64,000 nucleotides of DNA, from assembly GCA_030432905.1 (NCBI GenBank), contig JAUILU010000001.1, positions 1,302,001-1,366,000 of the forward strand, given 5' to 3'. The position numbers and the translations under genes were made by a program. Below, piece after piece: positions 1-8,066 of the stretch. Origin of the DNA: Phycisphaerae bacterium (GTDB lineage: Bacteria > Planctomycetota > Phycisphaerae > Phycisphaerales > UBA1924). The notes below the pieces were generated by a model that worked only from the letters and a program-made list of their open reading frames with translations, was not told the DNA's origin and ran no database searches. Position 1 is the stretch's first letter. Each line of letters starts with the position of its first letter.

Positions 1-1144
1 CCCCGTCGATCAGGTGCTGCATGAAGAACCGTTCGCCCCGGCGCCAGTCGAGGAAGAGGTTCTTGGTGTAAAACATCGCGGCGATCATCCGCAGCCGGTT
101 GTGCATCCACCCAGTCTGCACGAGCTGCCTCATCGCGGCATCAACGATCGGCACACCCGTCCGCCCCTCGCACCACGCGCTGTGCAGGTCGTCGCTGTCG
201 TTCCACTCAAGTGATTCGGTTTCGAGTTTGAAGGCTCGGTGACGCGACAGACGCGGGAACGCGACCAGCAGGTGCTTGTAGAACTCGCGCCAGATCAGCT
301 CGCTGATCCAGCAGACCGCGCCCGCATCGCCCGAATCGGCTTTGCCGTCGTTTGCGGAGATGGCTGCGTGGTAGCACTGACGGATCGGGATCACCCCCGA
401 CGCGAGGTATGGCGAGAGCGCGCTCGTCCCATCGCGGCCCGGGAAGTCGCGATCCTTCTTGTAGTCACCCAACCCATCGGCGAGGAACCGCTTGAGCCTG
501 TCGTGGGCGGCTTTCTCACCCGCGGGCCAGAGATCGGCGATCTTGCCCGGCACATCGAACCCACTAGCCGACGTCGGCACCTTGTCCGGCTTGCCCACCA
601 TCTCCGAAAGCTTGCGGGGCTTCTTCAACGGTTCGAGCCGATCCGGCTCATCGATGAACGCCTGATACCACGCCTTCTTGAAGGGCGTGAACACGGTGTA
701 GAACGTGCCCTTGCCGGTGCGGAGCTCACCCGGCGCAAACGCGCACTGGTCGGTGAACCGGTTCACGCCAAGATCGGCGCCCTCGAACGCCTCGACGACC
801 CGGTCGTCGCGCTCCTTCTCGTTGACCTCGTACTGACGGTTAAAATAGATCGCATCGCACTCGTTGTCTCGGGCGAGCTTGAGCAGAGCCTTGGGCACGC
901 CCTCGAATGAGTCGGTCTGGAGAATCCGGAGCGCGATGTTCTTCTCGGCGAGATCCTGCGAGAGCTGTTTCAGGTTCCGGAGCCAGAAATCCACCTTGCA
1001 CCCGGCATCGTCGTGCTGCTCCCACTGATCCGGGCAGACGGCAAAGACCGCGACTACGCCCCGGTCCGCGTCTTGGCACGCGTGGTGAAGAGCCGGGTTG
1101 TCTTTGAGCCGAAAATCGGACCTGAACCACACCATTGCCCGCAC
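1..1144 (-). CDS. phrB: Deoxyribodipyrimidine photolyase (partial, 3' end beyond window)
   Basis: Class I CPD photolyase/cryptochrome family protein, which uses FAD and light to split cyclobutane pyrimidine dimers in DNA. The N-terminus reads MVWFRSDFRLKDNPAL, the typical start of the antenna-binding Rossmann domain. The FAD-binding domain follows with SALSPYLASG, ELIWREFYKHLL, GVPIVDAAMRQL, WMHNRLRMIAAMF and LFLDWRRGERFF. About 381 residues lie in the window; the family is usually near 470, so the C-terminal end is off the left edge. I chose GTG at 1144, three codons before the ATG at 1135, because GGAGGGG sits five bases upstream of it. It is transcribed divergently from msrBA across about 150 bases. 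Substrate class (CPD versus 6-4) is from overall resemblance only. Confidence 0.9.
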   Translation of the reverse strand, partial: MRAMVWFRSDFRLKDNPALHHACQDADRGVVAVFAVCPDQWEQHDDAGCKVDFWLRNLKQLSQDLAEKNIALRILQTDSFEGVPKALLKLARDNECDAIYFNRQYEVNEKERDDRVVEAFEGADLGVNRFTDQCAFAPGELRTGKGTFYTVFTPFKKAWYQAFIDEPDRLEPLKKPRKLSEMVGKPDKVPTSASGFDVPGKIADLWPAGEKAAHDRLKRFLADGLGDYKKDRDFPGRDGTSALSPYLASGVIPIRQCYHAAISANDGKADSGDAGAVCWISELIWREFYKHLLVAFPRLSRHRAFKLETESLEWNDSDDLHSAWCEGRTGVPIVDAAMRQLVQTGWMHNRLRMIAAMFYTKNLFLDWRRGERFFMQHLIDG

Positions 1145-1293
1145 GTTGACCCCTCCCAGCGGGCGATAGCACCCGAAAGCCCATGTTAATCTGTGTTCGA
1201 GCGTATCCGCCGGTCTGGATTCAGCGAAGCAGAGTGTGTGGGCCGGCGGCCCGATGGAAGGAATAATCCACGCCGACCAGAGGTTGAATCCGC
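1145..1293. promoter_or_regulatory. Divergent intergenic region, photolyase / msrBA
   Basis: This 149-base gap must hold the outward promoters for phrB (minus) and msrBA (plus). An AT-richer patch lies near 1183-1200 (ATGTTAATCTGTGTTCG). I could not assign clear -35/-10 pairs. An AGAGG about ten bases before the msrBA ATG is its likely ribosome binding site. Pairing a DNA-light-damage gene with an oxidised-methionine repair gene would allow shared stress control, but nothing in the bases proves that. Confidence 0.3.
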
Positions 1294-2400
1294 ATGAAGC
1301 ACGCGCAGCTCCTGATTATCTCGATCCTCATCGGCATGGGCCTCGCCCTGTTCGCGTACGCCAAGTACACCGAGGCTCGGCACTCGCAAATGACCGACTA
1401 CACAAGAAGCGTCAGCCACCAACCCGAAACCAAGGAGTCACCGTTGGGCAAGGTCTCAAGAACCGGATACGACATCACCCCTTACTCGCGCGACAGAGTC
1501 GAAGAGCTCGCGAGCACCCTCGACGCCGAGACGTACCGCATCACACAGAAAGCCGGCACCGAGCCCGCGCACTGCGGCACGCTCCTCGACAACAAGCTCG
1601 AAGGCACGTACACCTGCGTCGTGTGCGGCTTGCCGCTCTTTTCGAGCGAGCACAAGTTCGATTCTGGATCGGGCTGGCCCAGCTTCTACCGCGAGTTCGA
1701 CCCACAGCACGTGACACGGAAAGCGGACGATTCCATAGCGTTCATGCCCCGCGTCGAGATCAACTGCGCGAGATGCGATGCGCACCTCGGGCACGTCTTC
1801 AACGACGGGCCGGCCCCCACCGGCGAGCGCCACTGCCTCAACTCCGCATCGCTCGAGTTCTTCAGCAACGACGAGGGACTGCCCGAGCGATCGAAGCCTG
1901 ACGCGACCGCGGTTCAAACCGAAACCGCGTACTTCGCGGGCGGCTGCTTCTGGGGCATCGAGCACTACTTCCAGAAGGGCGATGGTGTGATCGACGCTGT
2001 CAGCGGGTACATGCAGGGCCACACCAAGAACCCGACGTACGAGGACGTGTGCAGCAAGGCATCCGGGCACGCCGAGGCGGTCAAGGTTGTCTTCGATCCC
2101 GCAAAGATCAGCTACGAGGAACTGCTCCGCGCGTTCTTCGTGATGCACGACCCGACACAGCTCAACCGCCAGGGTCCGGACATCGGCGACCAGTACCGCT
2201 CGGGCATCTACTACACGAGCGATGCGCAGAAGGAGCAGGCCGAGGCGTACATCGCCAAACTCACCGAGTCGGGCGAGTTCAAGCGCCCGATCGTGACCGA
2301 GGTTGAGCAGGCCGATACGTTCTACGACGCCGAGGACTACCACCAGGACTACATCGTGAACACGGGCCGGGCGTGCCACGTGCGGAACCCCTGGAACTGA
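1294..2400 (+). CDS. msrBA: Bifunctional methionine sulfoxide reductase MsrB-MsrA, membrane anchored
   Basis: Fusion of both methionine sulfoxide reductases, repairing R- and S-methionine sulfoxide in proteins. Residues 1-22 form one hydrophobic segment (LLIISILIGMGLALFAYA) that should anchor or export it, so it probably acts in the periplasm. The MsrB domain (about 55-195) has the two zinc CxxC pairs (Cys108/111 and 158/161) and the catalytic Cys181 in ERHCLNS. The MsrA domain (about 210-368) has the GGCFWG motif with catalytic Cys218 and ends in the YHQDYI region. The order is B then A, the reverse of the common A-B fusion. At 368 residues both domains are complete. The thioredoxin-like electron donor is not encoded nearby. 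Confidence 0.95.
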   Translation: MKHAQLLIISILIGMGLALFAYAKYTEARHSQMTDYTRSVSHQPETKESPLGKVSRTGYDITPYSRDRVEELASTLDAETYRITQKAGTEPAHCGTLLDNKLEGTYTCVVCGLPLFSSEHKFDSGSGWPSFYREFDPQHVTRKADDSIAFMPRVEINCARCDAHLGHVFNDGPAPTGERHCLNSASLEFFSNDEGLPERSKPDATAVQTETAYFAGGCFWGIEHYFQKGDGVIDAVSGYMQGHTKNPTYEDVCSKASGHAEAVKVVFDPAKISYEELLRAFFVMHDPTQLNRQGPDIGDQYRSGIYYTSDAQKEQAEAYIAKLTESGEFKRPIVTEVEQADTFYDAEDYHQDYIVNTGRACHVRNPWN

Positions 2401-2441
2401 GACACGCGTAAGGCTTAACTCCATCCGGGGCATCCGCTACG

Positions 2442-3116
2442 ATGCCTCGGATGCGTCGTTTTTCAAAGGCATTTACGCTGATTGAGCTGCTCGTGGTGAT
2501 CGCGATCGTCGCGCTGCTGATCGGCATCCTGCTCCCATCGCTCGCTTCTGCGAGGCGGTCGGCTGAGCAATCGGTGTGCCTGAACAACCTCCGCCAGATC
2601 GCGACGTCGTCATCCGTGTACGCCGACGAGAACGAGGGCTGGTCGCCCGCGCTTGGTGTGCCCTGGGGCCGGGTCCCGTTTTGGGCGCTTGTGGTGCAGG
2701 AGCACGCGGACGCCGAGGGCTACTCGACCCGGTCGTCGCTGGTCTGCCCCTCGGCAAGCCGAATCAACGGGCGCGAGATGACGCGGACGTACGCCGCCAA
2801 CGTCACCGGACTTGCCGGAGCCGCGGGCGACCGGGCGAACTACGACACGGGCTTCGTGCACATCCCGACGTGGCTTGTGGATCGGCCGAGCGAGACGGTC
2901 TGGTACGTCGACTCGCTGGCCGCCGAGATCACGGGCGACGCCCCGCCGTCCTCGCGGACCATCTCGACGATCGACTTCCGGAACCCGATCCATACCGAGA
3001 ACAGGCTCGGTTACTATCACGGCTCAGACGAATCGGCGTTCGACGCCGGCAAGTTCGACGCCTCCGCACATTCACACAAAGAGATCCACGAACGCTGGAC
3101 CAGACCGCTGCCTTAG
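2442..3116 (+). CDS. Type II secretion/pseudopilin-like protein with prepilin N-terminus
   Basis: The N-terminus carries a class III prepilin signal: a short basic leader ending in AFTLIELLVVIAI, so the predicted PilD-type cleavage precedes Phe and the mature Glu5 is present. A hydrophobic alpha-helix follows (IVALLIGILLPSLASAR). The region CLNNLRQIATSSSVYADEN is typical of the large planctomycete family of DUF1559-like or H-X9-DG-like pseudopilins. The remaining 150 residues have no domain I recognise. At 224 residues it is short for that family. Such genomes often carry dozens of copies whose roles are mostly unknown. Two ATGs (2442 and 2451) are in frame; neither has a strong ribosome site. 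There is no secretion operon around it, and the gene after it is an unrelated sugar dehydrogenase. Confidence 0.8.
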   Translation: MPRMRRFSKAFTLIELLVVIAIVALLIGILLPSLASARRSAEQSVCLNNLRQIATSSSVYADENEGWSPALGVPWGRVPFWALVVQEHADAEGYSTRSSLVCPSASRINGREMTRTYAANVTGLAGAAGDRANYDTGFVHIPTWLVDRPSETVWYVDSLAAEITGDAPPSSRTISTIDFRNPIHTENRLGYYHGSDESAFDAGKFDASAHSHKEIHERWTRPLP

Positions 3117-3131
3117 CGAAGGAAACGACCG

Positions 3132-4376
3132 ATGCTCACACCGCTCCTTTTCATTCCCGCGCTGCTGGCCGCCCAGCCCGAGCCCACCACGGGCAACGGG
3201 GGCATCACACTGCCCGAGGGTTTCGCCGCGGTTGTTGTGCACGAGGGCGTGGGCCCGGCCAGGCACATCACCGTACGTGAAAACGGGGACATCTACGTCG
3301 CGCTCCGCCGCGCTGGCAGGGACGGCGGCATCGTCTGTCTTCGAGACACCGACGACGACGGGAAGGCTGACATCGTCGAACGGTTCGGCGAAGTCCAGGG
3401 CACGGGCATCGCTCTGCGAGATGAGTGGCTCTACTTCGGCGCTGACTTCAAGGTCGTCCGGTACAAGCTCCCCGTGGACTCGCTGGTGCCGACGGGCGAA
3501 CCAGAGCTGATCGTCGATGGATTCGTGCGGGACGGCCAGCACGCGGCCAAACCCATCGACTTCGGCGACGACGGCAGGCTCTACGTCAACTGCGGCGCAC
3601 CGGCGAACACGTGCCAAGAACAGATGCGCACGCCCGGATCACAGGGCCTCTCGCCCTGCCCGATCCTCGAATACGCGGGCGGCATCTGGTCGTACGACCC
3701 GGACGCACCGAACCAGCAGCACCCCGCCGATGGTGTGCGCTTCGCAACGGGCCTGCGCAACTGTGTCGCGATGGATGCGCACGACGACTCTGTCTACATC
3801 GTCATGCACGGCCGGGACCAGCTCGATTCGCTCTTCCCCGAGTTCTACGACTCCGATGACAACGCGGACCTACCCGCCGAAGAGATGCACAAGCTCACGC
3901 TCGGATCCGACGCGGGATGGCCCTACACCTATTGGGACGGCGGACGCGACGAGCGCATGGTCGGCCCCGAGTACGGCGGCGACGGCAAGACCGCATCAAC
4001 CAACGAGAACTACCAGGACCCGATCCAGGCCTTCCCCGCACACTGGGCGCCTAACGGCGTGATGATCTACGAGGGCAGCCAGTTCCCCGAGCGGTACAAG
4101 GGCGGCGCATTCGTCGCGTTCCACGGCTCATGGAACCGCGCGCCGCAGATGCAGGCCGGGTACAACGTCACGTTCACACCGTTCGCGGACGGTGAACCCA
4201 GCGGCGGCTTCGAGGTCTTCGCCGACGGGTTCGCGGGTAAAGAAGAGATCCGCTCGCCGCGCGAGGCCGAGCATCGACCTATGGGCCTTGCGACCGGGCC
4301 CGACGGCTCGCTCTACATCAGCGATTCCGTCGAAGGCAAAATCTGGCGCGTGTTCTACGTCGGTGAGAGCGAGTGA
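3132..4376 (+). CDS. Exported PQQ-type sugar dehydrogenase-like beta-propeller protein
   Basis: Resembles the soluble glucose/sorbosone dehydrogenase (GSDH-like) six-bladed propeller family, which oxidises sugars or aldoses with PQQ in the periplasm. The first 15 residues (MLTPLLFIPALLAAQ) form a signal peptide. Family features seen are FATGLRNCVAMD, GSDAGWPYTYWDGG, FHGSWNR and the closing repeat GLATGPDGSLYISD. Length (414) fits. The next gene, a c-type cytochrome, starts inside its stop codon (GTGA overlap), so the cytochrome is the likely electron acceptor. Substrate cannot be told from sequence, and PQQ dependence is inferred; no pqq biosynthesis genes are in the window. Confidence 0.82.
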   Translation: MLTPLLFIPALLAAQPEPTTGNGGITLPEGFAAVVVHEGVGPARHITVRENGDIYVALRRAGRDGGIVCLRDTDDDGKADIVERFGEVQGTGIALRDEWLYFGADFKVVRYKLPVDSLVPTGEPELIVDGFVRDGQHAAKPIDFGDDGRLYVNCGAPANTCQEQMRTPGSQGLSPCPILEYAGGIWSYDPDAPNQQHPADGVRFATGLRNCVAMDAHDDSVYIVMHGRDQLDSLFPEFYDSDDNADLPAEEMHKLTLGSDAGWPYTYWDGGRDERMVGPEYGGDGKTASTNENYQDPIQAFPAHWAPNGVMIYEGSQFPERYKGGAFVAFHGSWNRAPQMQAGYNVTFTPFADGEPSGGFEVFADGFAGKEEIRSPREAEHRPMGLATGPDGSLYISDSVEGKIWRVFYVGESE

Positions 4377-4822
4377 GATTTCTGCTTTGTATTTCTGTTG
4401 CGGCTCTGGCGTGCCTGACCGGTTGTTCTGACGAACCCGAGAAACCCGAGGCGGCGACCGTCTTGCCAGATGCGCCCATCACTGCCGAAGCGCTGACGCA
4501 GGGGCAGGCGCTCTACGTCAAGGCGTGCCTCCAGTGCCACCAGTACGACGGCAGCGGCGTCCCCGCGATGCAGCCCGCGCTCATCGACAACCCCGCCGTC
4601 GCGGGCGAGCCCGAGCATCTCATCGAGGTCGTGCTCCGCGGCATGGGCGGAACAGATTCGGCTCTCCCGCCCAGCGGCGAGTACGCGATGACCATGCCCG
4701 CCTCGGATTCGATGACAGACACCGAGATCGCCAATCTTCTGACCTACATCCGACAGGCTTACGCCGACGAGGGGCCAATCAAACCCGAGCAGGTCGCTGC
4801 AGTGCGCTCCAAGCTGGAGTAG
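4373..4822 (+). CDS. Lipoprotein c-type cytochrome
   Basis: Small class I cytochrome c of 149 residues. The signal peptide ends in a lipobox (LTGC, Cys18), so it should be lipid-anchored at the envelope. The haem motif is CLQCH (Cys52, Cys55, His56), and YAMTMP supplies a candidate distal methionine. The GTG start overlaps the stop of the sugar dehydrogenase by four bases, which implies translational coupling. The likely job is to pass electrons from that dehydrogenase to the respiratory chain. The tail LTYIRQAYADEG is usual for this family. Confidence 0.88.
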   Translation: MRFLLCISVAALACLTGCSDEPEKPEAATVLPDAPITAEALTQGQALYVKACLQCHQYDGSGVPAMQPALIDNPAVAGEPEHLIEVVLRGMGGTDSALPPSGEYAMTMPASDSMTDTEIANLLTYIRQAYADEGPIKPEQVAAVRSKLE

Positions 4823-4831
4823 CATCCGGGC

Positions 4832-6676
4832 ATGGATGGACCCATCGATGTATCGCAGGAGGCGATCGCGGATATCGCGGAGCGGATCTGGGGATTCCGC
4901 ACGTTCAGGCAGCTTCAGGAGCAGGCCGTCCGGGCCGTGCTCGCAAAGCGCGACTCGCTCGTCGTCTTGCCCACGGGCGGCGGCAAGAGCCTGTGCTACC
5001 AGCTCCCGCCCATGGTCTCGGGCGAGCTCACACTCGTCATCAGCCCGCTCATCGCGCTCATGCAGGACCAGATCGCCGGGCTCACGCTCAACGGGTACCC
5101 GGCCGCGGCACTCAACAGCAACTGCACCGACGACGAGGTCGCCGATGTCTACGACCGGCTCGATACGGGCGACCTGCGCCTGCTTCTTGTCTCGCCCGAG
5201 CGCGCGGTGACGAGCGGGTTCATGTCGCGGTTGCCCCGGATGGGCGTCGGCGCGATCGCGATCGACGAGGCCCACTGCATCAGCCACTGGGGGCACGACT
5301 TCCGCCCCGAGTACCGCCGGATGATCGAGCTGCGCCAGCGGTTGCCCGACGTCTCGATGCACGCGTACACCGCGACCGCGACGCCCCGCGTCCGCGATGA
5401 CATCGCAAACCAACTCGAGCTGCGCAACCCAGAGATCTTGATCGGCACCTTCGACAGGCCCAACCTGACGTACCGGGTCCTGCCCCGTGTGCGCGCAGCG
5501 GACCAGATCGCGCAGATCCTGGCAAGGCACAAGGACGAGGCAGCGATCGTGTACTGCATGAGCCGGCGCGAGACCGAGCAGGTCGCCGAGTCGCTCATGA
5601 ACCGGGGCTTCAACGCCGCGGCGTATCACGCGGGAATGTCCCCGGAAAGCCGCAAAAGAACGCAGGAACGCTTTCTCACCGAAAGGCTGGACGTCGTTGT
5701 CGCGACGGTTGCGTTCGGTATGGGCATCGATCGATCGGACGTGCGGTGCGTGATCCACGCCTCGCTCCCGAAGAGCATCGAGGCGTACCAGCAGGAGACA
5801 GGCCGCGCCGGGCGTGACGGCCTTGAAGCCGAGTGCGTGCTGCTCTATTCCTCGGGCGATGCACGTAAATGGGAGCAGCTCCTCGAACGGTCCGCGTACG
5901 AGGCGTGCGTCGAAGTTGATCCGAAACAGATCGAGCTGCTCAACCACATGCGGGGTTTCGCGGCGGGTATGCGGTGCAGGCACAAGTCGCTCAGCGAGCA
6001 CTTCGGCCAGCCCTACGAGCACGAGTCGTGCGACGCGTGCGACATCTGTCTCGGTGAGGTTGCGCGCGTGCCCGACGCGACGGTCGTGGCACAAAAGATC
6101 CTGTCGTGCATCGCGCGGGCCGCGGGACAGAACGGGTCCGCCTACGGCGCTGCGCACATCGCCGACGTGCTGCGCGGCTCCATGTCGCAGAAAATCATCG
6201 ACCGAGGACACGACAAGCTCACCACGCACGGCCTGCTCAAGAACATGCGCAAGGACGCGATCATCAGCATGATCGACCAGCTCGTGGACCAAGAGCTCTT
6301 GCAGCGCGACACGGGCGAGTACCCGGTGCTCATCCTGACCGAGCAGTCGATCGAGGTGCTCCGGGGCGAGCGCGAGGTCACGCTGCTCTCGCCCCCCGCG
6401 CCCGTCAAACGCGCCAAGACTGCCGACGGGGAAGACCCGCTCACCGACGAGCAGCACATCGTGTTCGACAGGCTCCGGGCACTGCGCCGGAGACTCGCCG
6501 ACGAGCGTGGCGTGCCGCCCTATGTCGTGTTCAACGACGCGACACTCCGGGACATGGTCCGCCAGATGCCGACCTCCGCGGACTCGATGCTGGAAGTAAA
6601 GGGCGTCGGGCGGTCGAAACTGGAGAAATTCGGCGAGGCATTCCTCGACGAACTGCTGGCGGCCAGCGGCGGCTAA
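4832..6676 (+). CDS. recQ: ATP-dependent DNA helicase RecQ
   Basis: 3'-5' superfamily 2 DNA helicase acting in recombination and restart of stalled forks. Motifs in order: GFRTFRQLQEQAV, Walker A PTGGGKS (residues 47-53), DEAH box (145-148) in the RecQ-specific DEAHCISHWGHDFRPEY, TATATPRVRDDI, ATVAFGMGIDRSDVR and ETGRAGRDG. The zinc-binding region follows (CRHKSLSEHFG ... CDACDIC), then the winged helix (HGLLKNM) and a C-terminal HRDC domain (ADERGVPPYVVFNDATL). At 614 residues it is the typical full-length form. It begins nine bases after the cytochrome gene, and bioY follows closely. Confidence 0.96.
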   Translation: MDGPIDVSQEAIADIAERIWGFRTFRQLQEQAVRAVLAKRDSLVVLPTGGGKSLCYQLPPMVSGELTLVISPLIALMQDQIAGLTLNGYPAAALNSNCTDDEVADVYDRLDTGDLRLLLVSPERAVTSGFMSRLPRMGVGAIAIDEAHCISHWGHDFRPEYRRMIELRQRLPDVSMHAYTATATPRVRDDIANQLELRNPEILIGTFDRPNLTYRVLPRVRAADQIAQILARHKDEAAIVYCMSRRETEQVAESLMNRGFNAAAYHAGMSPESRKRTQERFLTERLDVVVATVAFGMGIDRSDVRCVIHASLPKSIEAYQQETGRAGRDGLEAECVLLYSSGDARKWEQLLERSAYEACVEVDPKQIELLNHMRGFAAGMRCRHKSLSEHFGQPYEHESCDACDICLGEVARVPDATVVAQKILSCIARAAGQNGSAYGAAHIADVLRGSMSQKIIDRGHDKLTTHGLLKNMRKDAIISMIDQLVDQELLQRDTGEYPVLILTEQSIEVLRGEREVTLLSPPAPVKRAKTADGEDPLTDEQHIVFDRLRALRRRLADERGVPPYVVFNDATLRDMVRQMPTSADSMLEVKGVGRSKLEKFGEAFLDELLAASGG

Positions 6677-6684
6677 AGTAGCCC

Positions 6685-7281
6685 ATGGCAGGCACCTCCG
6701 CACCAATCGAACGCCCCACCGCGAGCGACGGCGCGATGTCGCTGCTCTCGAAGGCGGTCTTGGCGGGCTCGTTCACGTTCCTGCTCGGGCTCTCGGCGCA
6801 GTTCAAGATCCCGATGCCGCCCGACGGCGTACCGCAAACGTTGCAAACGCTCGTCGTCGCGATCGCGGCGATGGGTCTCGGCGGGCGTTGGGGCACGATC
6901 AGCATCTTGTTGTATCTCATCATCGGCGCGCTCGGCGCGGGCGTGTTCTCCGAGGGCCAAGCCGGTGTCGGCGTGCTCATGGGCCAGACCGGGGGATTCC
7001 TGTTCGGCTTTCTGCTCGCCCAGCCGGTCATCGCGTCGATCATAAGACGACGCGACGGCACCGTGCGAGGCTGGGGCGCGATCGTCTCGGCGATGCTCGC
7101 CGGGCACGCGGTCATCTTTCTCATTGGCGTTCCATGGTTCGCGGTTGTTCGCGACTTCACGCTCGTCCGTGCGTTCCAGGGCGCGTGCTTCCCGTTCCTG
7201 CCGGGCATGCTCATCAAGACCATCGCGGCGGTCTTCATCGGGCTCGCCTGCTGGCCAAACTCCGCCCGGCGGTTCTGGTAG
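6685..7281 (+). CDS. bioY: Biotin transporter BioY
   Basis: Substrate-binding membrane component (S-component) of an energy-coupling-factor biotin importer. The protein has about six hydrophobic segments and the BioY signatures FKIPMPPDGVPQTLQTLVVAI and GRWGTISILLYLIIGALGAGVF. Length (198) is normal. No EcfA or EcfT partner is encoded here, so it works alone or with a shared module elsewhere. The gene starts nine bases after recQ and no biotin-type operator is seen. The later accB and accC genes need biotin, but they lie 22 kb away. Confidence 0.92.
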   Translation: MAGTSAPIERPTASDGAMSLLSKAVLAGSFTFLLGLSAQFKIPMPPDGVPQTLQTLVVAIAAMGLGGRWGTISILLYLIIGALGAGVFSEGQAGVGVLMGQTGGFLFGFLLAQPVIASIIRRRDGTVRGWGAIVSAMLAGHAVIFLIGVPWFAVVRDFTLVRAFQGACFPFLPGMLIKTIAAVFIGLACWPNSARRFW

Positions 7282-7283
7282 TC

Positions 7284-8066
7284 ATGGAACCCGAGCCCAA
7301 CGCCCTCTACGCCGACCCGTCGATCTACGACATCCTGCACGCGTCGGGAACCGCCGACGATGTCAACGCGCTCGAACGAATCGAGGCCTGCTTCTGCGCC
7401 GGCGCTACGGGCACTTGGCTCGAACCCGCCTGCGGCAGCGGCAGATACCTCAGGCTCGCGGTAAGGCGAGGAAAGTCAGTCGTCGGTTTCGACCTCGAAG
7501 AGCACATGATCGCGTACGCCAAAGACATCGCAGATCGCAGGAACACATCCGATCAGCAGCAGCTCTTCGTCGCGGATATGCGGTCGTTCGCCGAGCACAT
7601 CGCGCCCGGTTCGATCGGCCTCGCGTTCAACCTCATCAACACGATCAGGCATCTTGAAACCGACGAGGACCTGATCCAGCACTTCGCGGAGATCGAAAGA
7701 TGCCTCGACACCAACGGCGTCTACGCGGTGGGCATCAGCCTGACCGCCTACGGGCTTGAGATGCCGAGCGAAGATGTGTGGACCGGCAAGCGCGGCACGT
7801 GCGAGGTCATGCAGGTCATCAACTACCTCCCGCCTGCCGCCGAGAGCGACCGGGCCGAGCAGATCTACAGCCACCTGACCGTGACGCGCCCCTCCGGGGA
7901 GGAGCACATCCCATCCAGCTACACACTCCGCACGTACAACGAATCGCAGTGGCGCGATGTGATCGATCGATCTGCGCTCCGCGTTCTTGGCGTGGTGGAT
8001 ATGTTGGGTGAGCCCGCTGAGCCGGAGGAACCGGGCTACGCGATCTGGGTGCTGGCGCCGCGTTAG
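7284..8066 (+). CDS. SAM-dependent class I methyltransferase
   Basis: The Rossmann-fold methyltransferase motif I is clear (WLEPACGSGRYLRLA), followed by an acidic strand-2 residue (VVGFDLEEHMI) and the acceptor-side region LAFNLINTIRHL. The final part (SSYTLRTYNESQWRDVIDRS) resembles small-molecule methyltransferases. The ATG at 7284, three bases after the bioY stop, gives 260 residues, usual for the family; the same frame is open further upstream but overlaps bioY. The substrate is unknown. Its TAG overlaps the TAA of the convergent 938-residue gene. Confidence 0.82.
   Translation: MEPEPNALYADPSIYDILHASGTADDVNALERIEACFCAGATGTWLEPACGSGRYLRLAVRRGKSVVGFDLEEHMIAYAKDIADRRNTSDQQQLFVADMRSFAEHIAPGSIGLAFNLINTIRHLETDEDLIQHFAEIERCLDTNGVYAVGISLTAYGLEMPSEDVWTGKRGTCEVMQVINYLPPAAESDRAEQIYSHLTVTRPSGEEHIPSSYTLRTYNESQWRDVIDRSALRVLGVVDMLGEPAEPEEPGYAIWVLAPR

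Noticed and set aside
239-910. 223-residue open frame on the plus strand
   Set aside because: Opposite the photolyase gene, which has clear family motifs.
4355-6706. 783-residue open frame on the minus strand
   Set aside because: It lies opposite recQ, whose motifs are complete, and its translation is low-complexity Arg/His/Val-rich with no domain; it is a GC-rich shadow.
6888-7283. Upstream extension of the methyltransferase
   Set aside because: It lies within bioY in another frame; the ATG at 7284 gives a family-length protein.
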